6,096 bases of DNA from an uncultured Phycisphaerae bacterium (lineage in GTDB: Bacteria > Planctomycetota > Phycisphaerae > Sedimentisphaerales > Anaerohalosphaeraceae), in assembly GCA_937995495.1 (NCBI GenBank), contig CALKKA010000184.1:1-6096 (forward strand), in the 5' to 3' direction. This document shows positions 3,780 to 6,096 of the stretch, in pieces (the stretch's first letter is position 1; the number at the start of each line of letters is the position of its first letter). The position numbers were made by a program, and so were the translations under genes. The notes beneath the pieces were generated by a model, which saw only the letters and a program-made list of their open reading frames with translations, was not told the DNA's origin and made no database searches.

Positions 3780-5552
3780 ATGGAGTTGATTTTTTTTATC
3801 TATGGTCTTGCTTTTTTCCTTATGGGATTTGCGGTTTTAAATTACCCTAAAAAAGACAGCTCCTTCTTCTTGGCTCGTAAAATTCCTTTTGTAGCATTGT
3901 TCGGCATTATCCATGGCGCCAATGAGTGGCTCGACATGTTTATCATGATCGATACGATGAAGTTGACGTTTTTTCTTCGAATTGTCCGGATGATGACGTT
4001 GCCATTATCATTTCTTTGCCTGGTGTATTTTGGCTCTGAGGTTATTTCAAGTCGGAACAAAAAATGCTCTTTCTGTAAGTTTCTAACGCCTGGACTCTTG
4101 GTTGTATGGGCTGCTGTATTTTTTCTGGGGGAGTATTCCGAATTGCGGTGGGATATCTGGTCCCGATACCTGTTGTGTTTCACTGGAGCGACATTGACGG
4201 GAATTGCCTTATGGATGCATGTTCCTGAGATAGAAAATACGGAAAACTCTAAACTGACATTCAATCTCAAGGTAGCCGGGTCTGCTTTTGTTGTTTATGG
4301 GTTTTTGGCTGGCTCGATCGTTCCTGATGGGGATTTCTTTCCGGCATCAGCACTCAATTATTCTCTTTTTACCACGCGACTGGGTGTTCCGGTTCAAATT
4401 TTCCGAAGTATCTGCGCCGTGGTAATCGCTTATCACTTGATCCGTGTATTAAAAATATTTCAATGGGAGACTCAGCAAACGCTGTTTAATTGTGAATATC
4501 GTTTCAAGGCGGTTATTGATACGGCCCCTGTTATATTGTTTATTGCCGATTCAAAACTGAACATAACATTCATCGAAGGCAGAGGCATGGAGTCCTTGCA
4601 AATGAAACCCTCGGAGATTGTTGGTAGGCCTATTGCCGAGGCTTTTTCACAGGTTCCTCTAATGCATGAAAAAGCTCAAAAAGCACTCGCCGGAGAAGAG
4701 TTTACAACGATGGTTTCTTTTGCGAAATCGCATTTTGAGGTGTTTTTTGGCCCCTTCCGGTCTAGTCGCGGGAGTATTCAGGGTGTGACCGGAATCGCGG
4801 TAGATGTGACAGAGCAGAAGACGGCCCAAACCCAAATGGATAGCTATCGTTATGAGATGGAAAAGAATAAGGCCCTGGCGGCAATTGGTGCGTTGAGTAC
4901 TGAAATTACGAGCGACATAGCTGCCCCTCTTCATGAATCAAAAGTCTCCCTCCTCAAAGCATCGAATGGGTTGGAGAAAACCATTGGTGCCGAAGAAGTA
5001 AAAATAAATATTAAAAATGGAATAGAAGGGTTGTCTAGAGCCATTGATAAGCTTGACAGTTTCTGTGACAAAGCAAATCTCGAAAAACCATCGTATGCTC
5101 AACCGATTGAGGTGTATCAAATAACGCAGCGTATTTTGTCCGTCTTTCAGGAGATGGCTCAGCGATCAATGATGAAAATTTCGATCGAGGGCACGGATAT
5201 TCTGCCGGTGATGCCTATTTCAAGCCGAGAACTTGAACAGATAATTTATACGATGGTCCAGCAATTGATCCTGTCTGCTGATGGCGTCCACATTCATAAC
5301 TTGAACATTGCCTTTTCGATCGAAGAGACATTTCTCTATATGAGATTTTCCGAATATTGTCCACATCGCTCTCCGGTCGATGGTGAAAAAATGCCAACCG
5401 CAGGCATGAATGTGTTTCCTGATAAGGATAAATTCAACTTCGAGCTTTCAGTCCTCAAAGGGATTACGGAGGCACAGGGGGGGACGGTCAAGATTAACCC
5501 CAATTCTCAGGGAGGGTTTATCTATGAAATCCGTATTCCGGTTTCTGCATAA
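3780..5552 (+). CDS. 7TM-PAS sensor with degenerate histidine-kinase core (probable pseudokinase)
   Basis: A 590-aa membrane sensor. Residues 1-225 hold about seven hydrophobic helices (roughly 2-20, 35-57, 62-88, 101-117, 127-147, 163-182, 202-224), with a sensor-type motif FGIIHGANEWLDMF at 41-54. A PAS/PAC domain spans about 238-347 (FKAVIDTAPVILFIADS; ends GIAVDVTEQK). Residues 350-430 are a helical HisKA-like dimerisation region, but the H-box reads IGALSTEITSDIAAPL: S378 sits where the phospho-His belongs. The C-terminal domain (about 475-590) keeps the HATPase outline (RELEQIIY; GITEAQGGTVKINPNSQGG). It lacks the N-box Asn (Q495), the DxGxG box (EYCPH at 525-529) and the glycine-rich G2 box (KFNFEL at 551-556). 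It is therefore unlikely to bind ATP or autophosphorylate in the usual way. GGAG at 3770-3773 is 6 nt from the ATG. It lies 103 bp after hemB and is convergent with hemC. Ligand and output are unknown. Confidence 0.9.
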   Translation: MELIFFIYGLAFFLMGFAVLNYPKKDSSFFLARKIPFVALFGIIHGANEWLDMFIMIDTMKLTFFLRIVRMMTLPLSFLCLVYFGSEVISSRNKKCSFCKFLTPGLLVVWAAVFFLGEYSELRWDIWSRYLLCFTGATLTGIALWMHVPEIENTENSKLTFNLKVAGSAFVVYGFLAGSIVPDGDFFPASALNYSLFTTRLGVPVQIFRSICAVVIAYHLIRVLKIFQWETQQTLFNCEYRFKAVIDTAPVILFIADSKLNITFIEGRGMESLQMKPSEIVGRPIAEAFSQVPLMHEKAQKALAGEEFTTMVSFAKSHFEVFFGPFRSSRGSIQGVTGIAVDVTEQKTAQTQMDSYRYEMEKNKALAAIGALSTEITSDIAAPLHESKVSLLKASNGLEKTIGAEEVKINIKNGIEGLSRAIDKLDSFCDKANLEKPSYAQPIEVYQITQRILSVFQEMAQRSMMKISIEGTDILPVMPISSRELEQIIYTMVQQLILSADGVHIHNLNIAFSIEETFLYMRFSEYCPHRSPVDGEKMPTAGMNVFPDKDKFNFELSVLKGITEAQGGTVKINPNSQGGFIYEIRIPVSA

Positions 5553-5592
5553 GGACATTGGATAAAACGGTAATAAGCTCTGGCTGATTGTC

Positions 5593-6096
5593 TTATTGTT
5601 GTTTTTCGTTGCGAATTTCGTCTAAGATCTGTTCCCCGCCGTCATCCAGAATTTGCTGTGTGATCGTATCGGCGGTTTCCAATGCTCTGTCAAGTGGACA
5701 TGAAGCGGTTTTCCTGATCTGTTTCGTGGCCGCCAGATTTGATAGGATTGTATGGATGTGAAGAGTGTCACTTTCGATAAAGGAAAACACACCCAGAGGA
5801 ATGCTGCAGCCTCCATGCAATCCCGCTAAAATTCGTCTTTCAGTTTGTGTGGTGAGTCTGGCATTGGGGTCATCGAGTTTAGAGATGATTTGGCATAGTT
5901 CCGTGTCGTCCTCTCGGGTCTGAATGCCCAGCGCTCCCTGACCCGGAGCGGGGATAAAATCCTCGGGAGGAAGGATTAAAGAAATATGGCGGGACAGGTC
6001 AAGCCGATTCAGTCCTGCCCGTGCAATTACGATGGCATCGACCTGACCTTCCTGTACTTTTCTGATCCGTGTTTCTACATTGCCGCGAAGGGGCTG
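5593..6096 (-). CDS. hemC: Hydroxymethylbilane synthase (porphobilinogen deaminase), C-terminal half, 5' partial
   Basis: Polymerises four porphobilinogens to the linear tetrapyrrole hydroxymethylbilane, the step after HemB. The minus-strand frame is open from 6096 to the TAA at 5593-5595, giving 167 codons of a ~310-aa family; the first half lies beyond the right edge. Visible blocks in order are PLRGNVETRIRK (substrate-binding arginines), DAIVIARAGLNRLDL, FIPAPGQGALGIQTR, the TERRILAGLHGGCSIPLG block, and a C-terminal domain ending ILDEIRNEKQQ. The Cys of GGCS (codon 5806-5808) is the attachment point of the dipyrromethane cofactor. The TTG at 5818-5820 is the internal Leu of LHGGCS, not a start. 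It converges on the sensor gene with a 40-bp gap. I see no frameshift or missing key residue in the visible part. Confidence 0.96.
   Translation of the reverse strand, partial: QPLRGNVETRIRKVQEGQVDAIVIARAGLNRLDLSRHISLILPPEDFIPAPGQGALGIQTREDDTELCQIISKLDDPNARLTTQTERRILAGLHGGCSIPLGVFSFIESDTLHIHTILSNLAATKQIRKTASCPLDRALETADTITQQILDDGGEQILDEIRNEKQQ

Noticed and set aside
5571..5607. Possible bidirectional terminator between the sensor gene and hemC (AATAAG...CTTATT followed by T-rich DNA)
   Set aside because: Only about 6 AT-rich base pairs with a 14-nt loop, and the right arm overlaps the hemC stop codon. Stability would be poor.
5593..5820. Separate 75-codon minus-strand gene starting at TTG 5820
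   Set aside because: The frame continues upstream to the window edge with full HemC homology, and the TTG is an internal leucine.

Overview
The window looks like a bacterial chromosome segment from an anaerobe that makes or consumes hydrogen. The evidence is an electron-bifurcating/NAD(P)-type [FeFe] hydrogenase module at the left end, Shine-Dalgarno-led genes, and sigma70-like promoters with perfect TATAAT boxes. Base composition is moderate and even, with no phage, IS, plasmid or CRISPR signature. The lineage cannot be fixed from sequence alone. The 7TM sensor-kinase architecture and the receiver protein beside the hydrogenase suggest a Gram-negative anaerobe (Desulfobacterota- or PVC/Kiritimatiellota-like), but that is a guess.

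Layout. Bases 1-1251 (+) are the C-terminal part of an HndD/HydA-type [FeFe]-hydrogenase catalytic subunit whose 5' end lies outside the window. It is followed by a NuoE/HndA-like [2Fe-2S] subunit (1275-1766), a hairpin in the gap (1768-1796), and a stand-alone receiver-domain response regulator (1825-2208). These three genes are co-directional and closely spaced, so they probably form one operon. Bases 2209-2701 hold no protein gene. They contain an imperfect inverted repeat, a promoter, tRNA-Gly(TCC) at 2388-2458, two near-identical 20-bp direct repeats flanking the tRNA unit, and the hemB promoter. hemB (2702-3676, +) encodes zinc-type 5-aminolevulinate dehydratase. After a 103-bp gap with an orphan Shine-Dalgarno and a possible 22-codon leader ORF comes a 590-aa 7TM-PAS-histidine-kinase-like protein (3780-5552, +). 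Convergent to it, the C-terminal half of hemC (hydroxymethylbilane synthase) occupies 5593-6096 (-) and runs off the right edge.

How the genes work together. The hydrogenase subunits exchange electrons between H2, NAD(P)H and probably ferredoxin, and the receiver protein is likely a regulator or signalling partner tied to that operon. HemB and HemC catalyse two consecutive steps of tetrapyrrole synthesis (ALA to porphobilinogen to hydroxymethylbilane). They are on opposite strands and so belong to separate transcripts.

Most notable points. The membrane 'kinase' has lost the phospho-acceptor His and all recognisable ATP-binding motifs while keeping the fold skeleton, so it looks like a pseudokinase sensor. 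The hydrogenase carries unusual substitutions in two H-cluster motifs: Ser at a [4Fe-4S] ligand position in L1, and Cys for Pro next to the ligand in L2. I did not find a clearly new defence or mobile system here.
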